DNA of 64,000 nucleotides from JANQHS01 sp965227315 (GTDB lineage Bacteria > Bacteroidota > Bacteroidia > Cytophagales > CCMP332). The DNA lies in NCBI GenBank assembly GCA_965227315.1, contig OZ245737.1:992001-1056000 (forward strand), read 5' to 3'. Made by a program: the position numbers and the translations under genes. A model generated the notes under the pieces. The model made no database searches. It was not told the DNA's origin and worked only from the letters and a program-made list of their open reading frames with translations. Shown piece after piece: positions 24,032 to 31,727 of the stretch (its first letter is position 1; each line of letters begins with the position of its first letter).

Positions 24032-25279
24032 ATGGTGTTAAACGAGAATTTTGGGTTAAGAGATCAGGGAACATCTAATGCCGAGCAAACAGTTGATATG
24101 GCAAGGCATCGTTGGTATTATTACAAAGAAGGTTTCTCTCCGAAACTGGTCAAAAGTGCTATCGAAAATCAAGACCTGAAAAAGGAAGACTTTGTGATAG
24201 ACCCATTCAATGGTAGTGGAACGGTAACGCTCTCAGCGGCAAACATGGGAGTTAAATCAGTTGGGTATGAGGTGAACCCCTTCACAAACTTTCTCGCGAA
24301 AGTAAAAGCACTAAAAGCACCAAAAAGCAAACTACTTAAGGAGATTGAACGCACCATTGACGTTTGTTCATCATCATCATTACCCTCTTACCTTGAAGGT
24401 TACTCCACTTTTAGCGATAGCGATGAGAACTCGAAGTGGTTGTTTAATACGGACGTATTGCGAGCATTTAATGGCGGTTATCAGCTTCATAAAAACAGTC
24501 GGAGCAGTATTAGCTCACTTATGAGGCTTTCGCTCATATCAGCTGCCATGAAAAACTGTAACGCAAAAAAGGATGGCAAATGTCTCAGATACAAAAACAA
24601 TTGGGAACAACTGGGTTTTTCGCGAGATTCATTCATAGACAGCTTTAGAGAAATCACGGATAAAATTTTGGAAGATATAGACACTAAAGTTGAAGAGCAA
24701 CCAAAAATCATCAATGGTGATTCAAGACGACTACTTAAAAAGTTGGATTCTAAATTCAGTCTGTGTGTTACATCTCCTCCTTATCTCAATACGTTCGATT
24801 ACACGGACATATATAGACCAGAGTTATTCTTAGGGGAGTTTGTAAACTCTAATGAGGCTCTGTACAAATTGAGGCTCGAAACACTTAGGTCACACATTCA
24901 GGCTAACTGGAAAAAGCCTATTGATAACGAATTTGGATCATTATACAAAGATGTATTTAAGCGTATCAGTGACAAGCCAGATTCACTTATGCATAAGAAT
25001 ATTCCGAGTATGATAACCGCGTATTTCGAAGATATGAAGAACATCCTTACAACCTTGAAATCTAAAGCGAAGCCAGGAGCAAGTGCATGGCTCATAGTAT
25101 CAACTTCCGCATACGCTAATGAGCATGTTCCAGTTGATCTTATTCTCTCAGATATTGGTCATCGCGTAGGTTGGAAATTAAGGGAGATTGGAGTGTTGAG
25201 GGAAATTCAAAAAAGAAGGACTAAACATAGCCCTGATATTGACAAGCTTAGAGAAAGCGTAATTATTCTCAACTGCTAG
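24032..25279 (+). CDS. Site-specific DNA methyltransferase (TSPPY class)
   Basis: About 415 residues. SAM-binding motif I, DPFNGSGT (57-64), comes near the N-terminus and the catalytic TSPPY (247-251) follows a 180-residue helical insert. This gives motif order I-(insert)-IV and predicts m4C or m6A transfer. Early residues RHRWYYYKEGFSP are a conserved target-approach segment. I prefer ATG 24032, 5 nt after the nuclease stop; GTG 24017 in frame would overlap it. It closes the cassette and probably protects host DNA from the nuclease. No target-site information can be read. Confidence 0.88.
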   Translation: MVLNENFGLRDQGTSNAEQTVDMARHRWYYYKEGFSPKLVKSAIENQDLKKEDFVIDPFNGSGTVTLSAANMGVKSVGYEVNPFTNFLAKVKALKAPKSKLLKEIERTIDVCSSSSLPSYLEGYSTFSDSDENSKWLFNTDVLRAFNGGYQLHKNSRSSISSLMRLSLISAAMKNCNAKKDGKCLRYKNNWEQLGFSRDSFIDSFREITDKILEDIDTKVEEQPKIINGDSRRLLKKLDSKFSLCVTSPPYLNTFDYTDIYRPELFLGEFVNSNEALYKLRLETLRSHIQANWKKPIDNEFGSLYKDVFKRISDKPDSLMHKNIPSMITAYFEDMKNILTTLKSKAKPGASAWLIVSTSAYANEHVPVDLILSDIGHRVGWKLREIGVLREIQKRRTKHSPDIDKLRESVIILNC

Positions 25280-25610
25280 AGAAGCCAGCGCTTCCTTTAC
25301 CCACCCTTCTTAGCCCATTTCTAAAAACATGCACTATCAGGCACTAATTTTTAGAAATGCGCAAACCCTCTGCTTGTAAAGTCTAAGGACTTTACTGCTC
25401 GTTGCGGCATGGCATTTACATCCTCTATTAGGGTCAGGATTAAGACAACAACTGCCAGAGCCCATGCCAAGATACTTATAGGCTTACCATCAGCATAGCT
25501 CTTAAGCCCGTAAGTCAAGCTTCCGTTCCACCCCAATCAAACTTCTACCCCCGCTTACCTGTTCAATGATGCAGGGTTAACATTGACATAACCTCAAATT
25601 CAATCTTTAT
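25280..25610. other. Non-coding right border of the island, with an inverted repeat
   Basis: About 330 bp without a convincing gene. It contains CATTTCTAAAAA (25316-25327) and its exact complement TTTTTAGAAATG (25348-25359), separated by 20 bp that hold two GCACTA copies. The repeat may be a weak terminator for the methyltransferase or an element end. A 61-codon minus-strand frame (25351-25536) has one hydrophobic segment but no recognisable similarity. No copy of the ssrA 3' end is present here. Confidence 0.5.
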
Positions 25611-25618
25611 TATATTTG
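25611..25618 (+). promoter_or_regulatory. -7 promoter element
   Basis: TATATTTG fits TAnnTTTG exactly, 7 nt before the ATG at 25626, so the transcript would be nearly leaderless. TTGACA at 25583 is 25 nt upstream, longer than ideal. Confidence 0.55.
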
Positions 25619-25625
25619 CCAGTTC

Positions 25626-26597
25626 ATGAGGAAGGGTCTCTTCTTTTTTTCAATCGTTTCCATGCTTTTCGTTCAATTCGCCAAGGCCGGCGGTACAATT
25701 GAACTGGAGTATCTGGCCTATTCCCATAAGACACTTCCCATCGAAAGACTCTACTTCCTCAGCACCGACTATGCCGTAGGTGTGGGTTCTTCCAAGGGAC
25801 AAAAGGACACACCCATATACCTGCTAGACAGGCATAACCTAGTCCAGGATACCTTCATGGTCAAGGAAGAGCCCCTAAGCGTGATCATCTCCAATGATTC
25901 CACCCTGTACATCCAGGAGAGCAAGAAGACATTGGAGCTCCTGATCCGTGATGATCGCCTGCTCTTGAAAAATCAATTGACCGTGCGCGATCAGAACCAA
26001 AGCAACCCCGGCAAGATCCTGAATGAACCGCTCTTCCTGGGTACCGTGGTGATCGGAAAAACCTTTGAGAGCAATAAGGCCTACAGATCAAAGGAATACT
26101 GTCTGAACCTGATGGAAGTGGATCTGGACAATTCCTCACTGAACGGAAAACAGGTGAAACTGCTGGAAGCCCAGGGTCCATGCCGTAAATCCACCGATCT
26201 GGACTATGCCCTGTCGAACAACGACCTCATGGTATTTCAAAACAGTTCCTGCCGCCTTCTTGAGGTTGACCTGGAAAACGAATCCGTCAAAGAGGAGATC
26301 GCCCTGTCCGATGCCGATGACTGGGATTTCTTTTATGACCATATTTCCAAGAAGAAATACCTGGTCAAGGTTCCCAAGGCCAGGAAAGAGAAAGTCGAAC
26401 TATACCTCCTGGGAAATCAAAATCAGCTGATCCTCAAGGAATCCCTGGACGAAATACCTTTCGGGATCGTTGATAATCGAATTCATACGGTCAAAAAGGA
26501 AAAGGATCAATATTTTCACCTCCTGATCCCTTTTTCATCGGAAGATGAGCTTGAAAGAAATAATTTCCTCCAGGAAGTCCAGATCATGGCGAAATAA
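25626..26597 (+). CDS. Exported hypothetical protein, beta-rich
   Basis: The 323-residue protein has a signal peptide (FFFSIVSMLFVQFAKAGG) and a beta-strand-rich body without recognisable motifs, possibly a propeller-like fold. It marks the return to host composition (higher G+C, many GATC). The following gene overlaps its 3' end by 53 nt, suggesting the pair works together. Function unknown. Confidence 0.65.
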   Translation: MRKGLFFFSIVSMLFVQFAKAGGTIELEYLAYSHKTLPIERLYFLSTDYAVGVGSSKGQKDTPIYLLDRHNLVQDTFMVKEEPLSVIISNDSTLYIQESKKTLELLIRDDRLLLKNQLTVRDQNQSNPGKILNEPLFLGTVVIGKTFESNKAYRSKEYCLNLMEVDLDNSSLNGKQVKLLEAQGPCRKSTDLDYALSNNDLMVFQNSSCRLLEVDLENESVKEEIALSDADDWDFFYDHISKKKYLVKVPKARKEKVELYLLGNQNQLILKESLDEIPFGIVDNRIHTVKKEKDQYFHLLIPFSSEDELERNNFLQEVQIMAK

Positions 26598-28383
26598 GAC
26601 TCAAAGGAAGTCTCTAGGCCTGTTCCTTTCCTTTTCTTTCCTCCTGCTTCATTCTTATCTCCCGAGCTTTTCTCAATCCGAACTTTACAAGATCCACCTA
26701 CTCAAGGTCGAGAAAGGGGTTCAGAAAATATCCTTTTATACACAAACGGATCAATGGGATGGACTCATGGAGTTTCCCTTTTATTCCAAGCAATTCTACT
26801 GGCCCATGCAGCCAGGTGAATTCATCAAAGGCCAGAAGGGATACGACGATCAGGGTGAACTTCAAAAGCGCAGCGGGAAGCCCGTCAAAAAAATGGAGTA
26901 CGGATACTATGATCCCGGAAGAAATACCTACTCGGTCTTACCTGCTTTCAGGCCCAGGATCAGCAAGGGCGAGGAGTATTTTTTCAATTCAAAACTGGCC
27001 TTCGGAAAGACAACCAAGGACAGTAAACATGGAGTAAGGATCGAATTCAACAACCCGGAAAAACTATACTCCACCATTCCGGATCAGTTCCAGGTGGAAA
27101 GGCCGGAAGTGCAGTTTGAAAGCTGGACAGACCTTCAAAAACAGCTGATCTATTTTTCAAACCGGCCAGAGATCCTGGAGGGCAGGCAACAGGAATTCAG
27201 ATTATGGGGAATTCAGAATCACCCACTCCTACCCAAGATCTACGAATCCGGGATATTCAACGAGCTTTTCAAGATCTACGAGGCAAACAGTCAAAGTAGT
27301 CGATTAACGGACATCGTTTTCTCCCTGGGAAGGGATGAAAAAAGCCTGACGGACGAAAAAATGTCGGTTGCGGTCTTTGAAAACGGGGTCCTGATCAATC
27401 TGACAGGAAAAGAAGGTCTCGAAGATCTGATGATGAAAACATCATTGGCATTCAGCAAATACTGGATCTGCAATGAGGTCATGGGAGATCTTTTCTGGGA
27501 AAACCCTCAGGAGCCCCATAACCCCGGGCATCTATGGCTGATCGAGTCGATATCGGATTATCTGGCCGTCCTGAACCTTTTAAAATCCAGGGTCTACTCT
27601 GACTTTTGGCTCAAGGAAACCATTCTGTCCGAGCTGATAGCCGAAACCAGATCGGAGAACCTGAACCTCTACGGGCTTGGCATTGACCTGTACAAGCAAG
27701 GGGAAAGCAAAAAGGGACTTCGCAAGATCATGAAGAACTATGCTTCCTTTTATGATCGCGGCAGTCTGCTTGCATTTTATCTTGACATTGTTCTTCAGGG
27801 GGGAGAGAACAGCGATTATGGAATTATGGATTGGCTCCGGATCTTCAAGAATTTCCATGTGGAGGAGATCGATGCCTCAAAAAACCCCAACCCCTGGGGT
27901 GCATTCCTCAGGATGCAAAACAATGAGGTGAAAAAATTGATCAACGAATACGTGTATGGAGACAAGCCCATCCCCCATGACTATTATTTAAATCGTGTGG
28001 GCTGGGATTTCGTGGTCAAGGGAGAAGAACACAGGACTTTCCTCAAAGGGGGAAAACTCCACTACTTCCCGGAAATAGGACATTATGTATGTGTAAAAAA
28101 GGGTAAAAATACCCTGGGCATGGAAAAGGGAGATGTGATCATCTCGATCAACAACAATGAGGTTTTCAATGAGTATGATCTGCGGGAATTGATCTTTGTC
28201 AGCAAGAATATCCGCAAGGAGCTATCGGTCAAAGTGATCGTGAGGCGCAAGGAAAAGGATCAGGTATTGCGGGGAAAGGCAACAAAAAAGGCCAGAACCA
28301 AACATTATGAATTAATGCCTGACTCTGACCCCTTCACGGATCAATACCGGTTAAGAAAAAGGATCTTCCAACCGGAGAATTGA
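26545..28383 (+). CDS. Exported pseudo-metallopeptidase (M61-like gluzincin fold) with PDZ domain
   Basis: A 612-residue protein with a late signal sequence (LGLFLSFSFLLLHSYLPSFSQ, residues 24-44). The segment LAFSKYWICNEV (301-312) aligns with gluzincin HELAHQWFGNLV, but both His and the catalytic Glu are replaced. The downstream helix HLWLIESISDYL (329-340) keeps the third-ligand Glu pattern, RGSLLAFYLD matches the M61 hydrophobic helix, and a C-terminal PDZ (GMEKGDVIISINNNEV) is present as in M61 peptidases. It is probably catalytically dead and a binding protein. The ATG lies inside the preceding gene. Confidence 0.65.
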   Translation: MSLKEIISSRKSRSWRNKTQRKSLGLFLSFSFLLLHSYLPSFSQSELYKIHLLKVEKGVQKISFYTQTDQWDGLMEFPFYSKQFYWPMQPGEFIKGQKGYDDQGELQKRSGKPVKKMEYGYYDPGRNTYSVLPAFRPRISKGEEYFFNSKLAFGKTTKDSKHGVRIEFNNPEKLYSTIPDQFQVERPEVQFESWTDLQKQLIYFSNRPEILEGRQQEFRLWGIQNHPLLPKIYESGIFNELFKIYEANSQSSRLTDIVFSLGRDEKSLTDEKMSVAVFENGVLINLTGKEGLEDLMMKTSLAFSKYWICNEVMGDLFWENPQEPHNPGHLWLIESISDYLAVLNLLKSRVYSDFWLKETILSELIAETRSENLNLYGLGIDLYKQGESKKGLRKIMKNYASFYDRGSLLAFYLDIVLQGGENSDYGIMDWLRIFKNFHVEEIDASKNPNPWGAFLRMQNNEVKKLINEYVYGDKPIPHDYYLNRVGWDFVVKGEEHRTFLKGGKLHYFPEIGHYVCVKKGKNTLGMEKGDVIISINNNEVFNEYDLRELIFVSKNIRKELSVKVIVRRKEKDQVLRGKATKKARTKHYELMPDSDPFTDQYRLRKRIFQPEN

Positions 28384-29220
28384 TCAGCTTCCTACCGCTA
28401 CTCTTCTAAATTGGTTCACGGTCAATCCCGAATGAACGGAATCCAAATATTTCTGAACGTTCATTGAAGGATCCTTAACAAAGCTCTGATTCAACAGGGT
28501 GTTCTCCTTGAAGAACTTGTTCAATTTCCCCATCGCGATCTTTTCCAGCATCTCTTCCGGCTTTCCTTCTTCTCTTGCCTGCTCCTTACCGATCTCGATC
28601 TCTTTATTGATGGTTGTCTCATCAACCGCATCCTTGTCTACGGCTACAGGGTTCATCGCGGCAATCTGCATGGCCACGTCCCTTCCGGCTCCGGTAACAT
28701 CGCTTCCATTGGCTCCTGTGAGGCTGACAAGCACACCAAGCTTCGCACCCATATGGATGTACGGGATGATCTTCTCACCATCGATCTTGGAATACTGAGT
28801 CACCTGGATCTTTTCACCGATCTTACCCATGCTTTCGGTAAGGGTCTCTTCTACAGAATTTCCATTACCGAGTTTCAAGCTCAACAACGCTTCCAGGTCG
28901 GCAGGCTTGTTGGCCAAAACGGCATCCATGATCTCTTTTCCAAGATTCTGGAAGTCATCATTCTTGGCCACAAAATCTGTTTCACAATTCAGGGAGAAAA
29001 TGAATCCTTCATTTCCATCGCCTGAAGTCGCTGCAAATACAGAACCTTCGTTCGCTTCCTTGTCAGCCCTTTTAGCCGAAACCTTTTGTCCTTTTTTTCT
29101 TAGAATTTCGACGGCCTTGTCAAAATCGCCGTCCGCTTCGACCAATGCATTTTTGCAGTCCATCATGCCTGCACCGGTCATTTTTCTGAGTTCGTTTACT
29201 TCTTTTGCTGTAACCCCCAT
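28384..29220 (-). CDS. tsf: Translation elongation factor Ts
   Basis: The 278-residue product starts with the UBA-like domain and the EF-Tu contact motif TGAGMMDCKNAL, followed by the core (NCETDFVAKNDDF). It exchanges GDP for GTP on EF-Tu. It is the last gene of the rplM-rpsI-rpsB-tsf operon, 58 nt after rpsB, with a terminator-like hairpin between them that may lower its expression. Confidence 0.97.
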   Translation of the reverse strand: MGVTAKEVNELRKMTGAGMMDCKNALVEADGDFDKAVEILRKKGQKVSAKRADKEANEGSVFAATSGDGNEGFIFSLNCETDFVAKNDDFQNLGKEIMDAVLANKPADLEALLSLKLGNGNSVEETLTESMGKIGEKIQVTQYSKIDGEKIIPYIHMGAKLGVLVSLTGANGSDVTGAGRDVAMQIAAMNPVAVDKDAVDETTINKEIEIGKEQAREEGKPEEMLEKIAMGKLNKFFKENTLLNQSFVKDPSMNVQKYLDSVHSGLTVNQFRRVAVGS

Positions 29221-29240
29221 GGTTTCAATAAAATTTAGTT

Positions 29241-29270
29241 AAAAAAAAACATCGAGTTTCCTCAATGTTT
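29241..29270 (-). terminator. Intra-operon terminator or attenuator between rpsB and tsf
   Basis: On the minus strand AACATTGAG-GAAA-CTCGATGTT forms a nine-pair stem (one G-U) with a GAAA tetraloop, followed by a run of T. It meets the rho-independent form, yet lies 20 nt before the tsf start. Confidence 0.75.
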
Positions 29271-29278
29271 TTTCGGAT

Positions 29279-30094
29279 TTACTCTTTGTTCTCTTTGCCT
29301 TCCTCGACGGCCTCTGGTTCGGCCACCTCCTCTTCTGCCTGTTTCTCGGCTCCTTCAGCCTGAGGTTGCTCCTCAGCCTCTTTCTTCTTCGCTTCTTCCT
29401 TGTCCTTTTTCCGCTCTTCTATTCCGTCCTCGATATAGGAAGAAAGAACGCCTACGATCAGATTGATAGATTTGAAAGCATCATCGTTCGCAGGGATAGG
29501 GAAATCAACCTGGTCGGGATCGGAGTTGGTATCGACCATGGCAAAAACCGGGATATTCAGTTTTTGAGCTTCGGCCACGGCGATATGCTCTTTTTTGATG
29601 TCAACGACAAAAAGAGCCGCCGGTAGTCTTTGAATATCCTCGATACCTCCAAGCACCCTTGAAAGTTTTTCCTTCTCCCTCATTTTCATCAACCTCTCCT
29701 TTTTGGCGAGGTTCAGGAATTCTTCATCCTTCATCAGTTTATCGATGGCCGCCAATTTCTTCAGGGATTTCCTCACCGTCACAAAATTGGTCAGCATACC
29801 TCCAAGCCACCTTTCGGTCACATATGGCATTCTGAGCTTTTGGGCCTCAGTAGAAACCACCTCTTGTGCCTGCTTTTTGGTTGCGACGAACATGATCTTC
29901 TTTCCGGACCTGGCAATGTTCTTCAGGGCTTCCCCAGCCATTTCCAGGCTTCTTTTGGTCTTGTTCAGATCGATCAGGTGGATCCCGTTCTTCTCCATAA
30001 GGATATAGGGAGCCATTTTGGGATTCCATTTCCTGGTCAGGTGTCCAAAGTGAACACCGGCATCCAATAGTTGTTTTTGATTTACTTCGATCAT
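29279..30094 (-). CDS. rpsB: 30S ribosomal protein S2
   Basis: The 271-residue protein starts MIEVNQKQLLDAGVHFGHLTRKWNPKM, the S2 signature, and continues through PALFVVDIKKEHIAVAEA and VDTNSDPD. A long acidic/charged C-terminal extension (from about residue 228) is typical of Bacteroidota S2. It lies 11 nt after rpsI. Confidence 0.97.
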   Translation of the reverse strand: MIEVNQKQLLDAGVHFGHLTRKWNPKMAPYILMEKNGIHLIDLNKTKRSLEMAGEALKNIARSGKKIMFVATKKQAQEVVSTEAQKLRMPYVTERWLGGMLTNFVTVRKSLKKLAAIDKLMKDEEFLNLAKKERLMKMREKEKLSRVLGGIEDIQRLPAALFVVDIKKEHIAVAEAQKLNIPVFAMVDTNSDPDQVDFPIPANDDAFKSINLIVGVLSSYIEDGIEERKKDKEEAKKKEAEEQPQAEGAEKQAEEEVAEPEAVEEGKENKE

Positions 30095-30105
30095 TAAAGT
30101 CTTGA

Positions 30106-30492
30106 TTAACGCTTACTGAACTGGAAGCTTCTACGTGCTTTTCTCTTACCGTATTTCTTTCTTTCGACCATTCTTGGATCCCTGGTCAAAAGTCCTTCTT
30201 TCTTCAAAATGGGTCTTTTCTCCGCATCGTATTCGGAGATAGCCCTGGAAATAGCCAACCTTGCGGCTTCGGCCTGTCCATTGAATCCACCACCCTGCAC
30301 ATTGATGCTCAGGTCGAATTTCCCGCTCAATTCCGCCAGTTCAAGTGGCTGGTTTACGATCAACTGAAGAACTTCCGTGGGGAAGTAATCGGTGATCTCT
30401 CTCTTGTTTACCGTGATCTTTCCTTTGCCTTCCTTCATATAAAGTCGGGCAATTGATGTCTTTCTTCTTCCAACTGTACTGATAACAGCCAT
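30106..30492 (-). CDS. rpsI: 30S ribosomal protein S9
   Basis: The 128-residue S9 has GRRKTSIARLYMKEGKG at the N-terminus and the invariant C-terminus KKYGKRKARRSFQFSKR that reaches the P-site tRNA. It is 4 nt after rplM, the universal L13-S9 pair. Confidence 0.97.
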   Translation of the reverse strand: MAVISTVGRRKTSIARLYMKEGKGKITVNKREITDYFPTEVLQLIVNQPLELAELSGKFDLSINVQGGGFNGQAEAARLAISRAISEYDAEKRPILKKEGLLTRDPRMVERKKYGKRKARRSFQFSKR

Positions 30493-30496
30493 TTGA

Positions 30497-30934
30497 TTAT
30501 AGTTTTACCGTTACTGGATTTTGTGCTTCATGCGGATGCTCGGCTCCGACATAAACATGAAGGTTTGTAAATATTTTTCTTCCAAGCCTGTTTTTGGGAA
30601 GCATTCCTCTTACCGCATTCTCAACGATAAATTCGGGCTTCTTTTTCGCGATCAGACTCGGGCTTTTTCTCTTCTGACCACCGGGATAACCTGTGTGCGA
30701 GAAGTACTCTTTAGACTCAAACTTATCACCGGTGAATACGGCCTTGTCGGCATTGATCACAATGACATGATCTCCACCATCAACATGAGGTGTGTAATCC
30801 GGCTTATGCTTACCTCTCAACCTTTTGGCAATCTCGGAAGCAAGTCTTCCAACTACCTGAGATTCAGCATCTACCAGGATCCATTCCTTTTTCACATCCT
30901 CTTTCCTGACCGACTGTGTTTTAAATGTGTTCAT
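30497..30934 (-). CDS. rplM: 50S ribosomal protein L13
   Basis: L13 motifs are present: KEWILVDAESQVVGRLAS, GGDHVIVINADK and VRGMLPKNRLGR. I start at the ATG giving NTFKTQS, the family N-terminus, instead of the ATG three codons upstream. It is the first gene of the operon, behind a consensus promoter and a leader hairpin. Confidence 0.96.
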   Translation of the reverse strand: MNTFKTQSVRKEDVKKEWILVDAESQVVGRLASEIAKRLRGKHKPDYTPHVDGGDHVIVINADKAVFTGDKFESKEYFSHTGYPGGQKRKSPSLIAKKKPEFIVENAVRGMLPKNRLGRKIFTNLHVYVGAEHPHEAQNPVTVKL

Positions 30935-30958
30935 TCCTTTCAATAGAAAATTCTATAC

Positions 30959-30976
30959 CCCCTGAAAAAACAGGGG
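30959..30976 (-). promoter_or_regulatory. Leader hairpin upstream of rplM
   Basis: On the minus strand CCCCTG-TTTTTT-CAGGGG forms a six-pair stem just after the predicted transcription start. Its place at the 5' end of an r-protein operon suggests an L13 autoregulatory leader; a plain structural element is the alternative. Confidence 0.5.
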
Positions 30977-30978
30977 CA

Positions 30979-31008
30979 CAAAATTAGAGTTAATTATCTT
31001 AAAATCAA
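30979..31008 (-). promoter_or_regulatory. Consensus promoter of the rplM-rpsI-rpsB-tsf operon
   Basis: Minus strand: TTTTG ending at 31006, exactly 19 nt, then TAATTTTG (30986-30979). Both Bacteroidota sigma elements and their spacing are ideal. Confidence 0.85.
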
Positions 31009-31034
31009 AAGGGTGCAGACAATCAAAATGAGGG

Positions 31035-31727
31035 TCAATTATATTTTTTGAGAATTTTTTTCAGGCGCTCAAAATCATTGGGATAGGGAGCCTCAAGTTC
31101 AAGCTCCTGCCCTGCAGGAGAAATAAAGCGCAATTTCAATGCATGCAAAGCCGGGCGATCAAATACAGGTCTTTCCTCTTTGCCTTTCGATGCTCTGTAT
31201 CCCGATTTCATATTCGATAGCAGCACCGGGCTTCCTCCATAAGTCGTATCCCCTGCCAAAGGAAAACCCATGAATGCCAGATGCACCCTGATCTGATGAA
31301 ACCGTCCGGTTAGAGGCATGCAATTGACCACCGAATAATTTCGAAAACCCTTGAGCAACTCAACAAGGGTTTCGGATCTTTTTCCCCTTGGTCCGACCCG
31401 GGCTCTACCTTTACCTGAAATCTCTATGGGCTCATCAATCAGAATCTCACCGTCGGGAACGTTTCCCTCAACCACCGCATGATACAGCTTAAAAACCTCC
31501 CTTTCCTCAAATCTCAGAGCCATATACCTATAGGCAGCATCATTCTTGGTTGCAACCAGCAGGCCGCTGGTGGTTTTATCAAGCCTGTGAGCCAACTTAA
31601 AGGCCGGATCAATATCCTTTAAAAGGGTGGAAATATTTGTCTTCTCGGTTCGGTCCTCCAGGCAGGAAATGCCGGCCGGCTTGTTGATCACCAGAAGATC
31701 TTCGTCTTCAAATAATGTTTCAATCAA
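31035..31727 (-). CDS. RluA-family pseudouridine synthase
   Basis: Motifs of RluA-type synthases are present: NKPAGISCLED, the catalytic AHRLDKTTSGLLVATKN (Asp of HRLD) and TGRFHQIRVHLAFMGFPLAGD. The first ATG (31859) would overlap the kinase gene by 140 nt with a non-homologous N-terminus. I therefore choose TTG 31727, which overlaps the kinase stop by 8 nt and gives LIETLFEDEDLLVINKPAG, a normal 230-residue enzyme without S4 domain. The target uridine in tRNA or rRNA is not deducible. Confidence 0.88.
   Translation of the reverse strand: MIETLFEDEDLLVINKPAGISCLEDRTEKTNISTLLKDIDPAFKLAHRLDKTTSGLLVATKNDAAYRYMALRFEEREVFKLYHAVVEGNVPDGEILIDEPIEISGKGRARVGPRGKRSETLVELLKGFRNYSVVNCMPLTGRFHQIRVHLAFMGFPLAGDTTYGGSPVLLSNMKSGYRASKGKEERPVFDRPALHALKLRFISPAGQELELEAPYPNDFERLKKILKKYN

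Noticed and set aside
25351..25536. 61-codon minus-strand frame with one hydrophobic stretch
   Set aside because: No recognisable family, no start context and located in the border region; kept only as a note in the non-coding feature.
18938..25620. Integrase-bearing genomic island with matching att repeats at both ends
   Set aside because: No integrase or transposase gene is present and the ssrA 3' repeat is absent from the right border, so a complete integrative element cannot be claimed.
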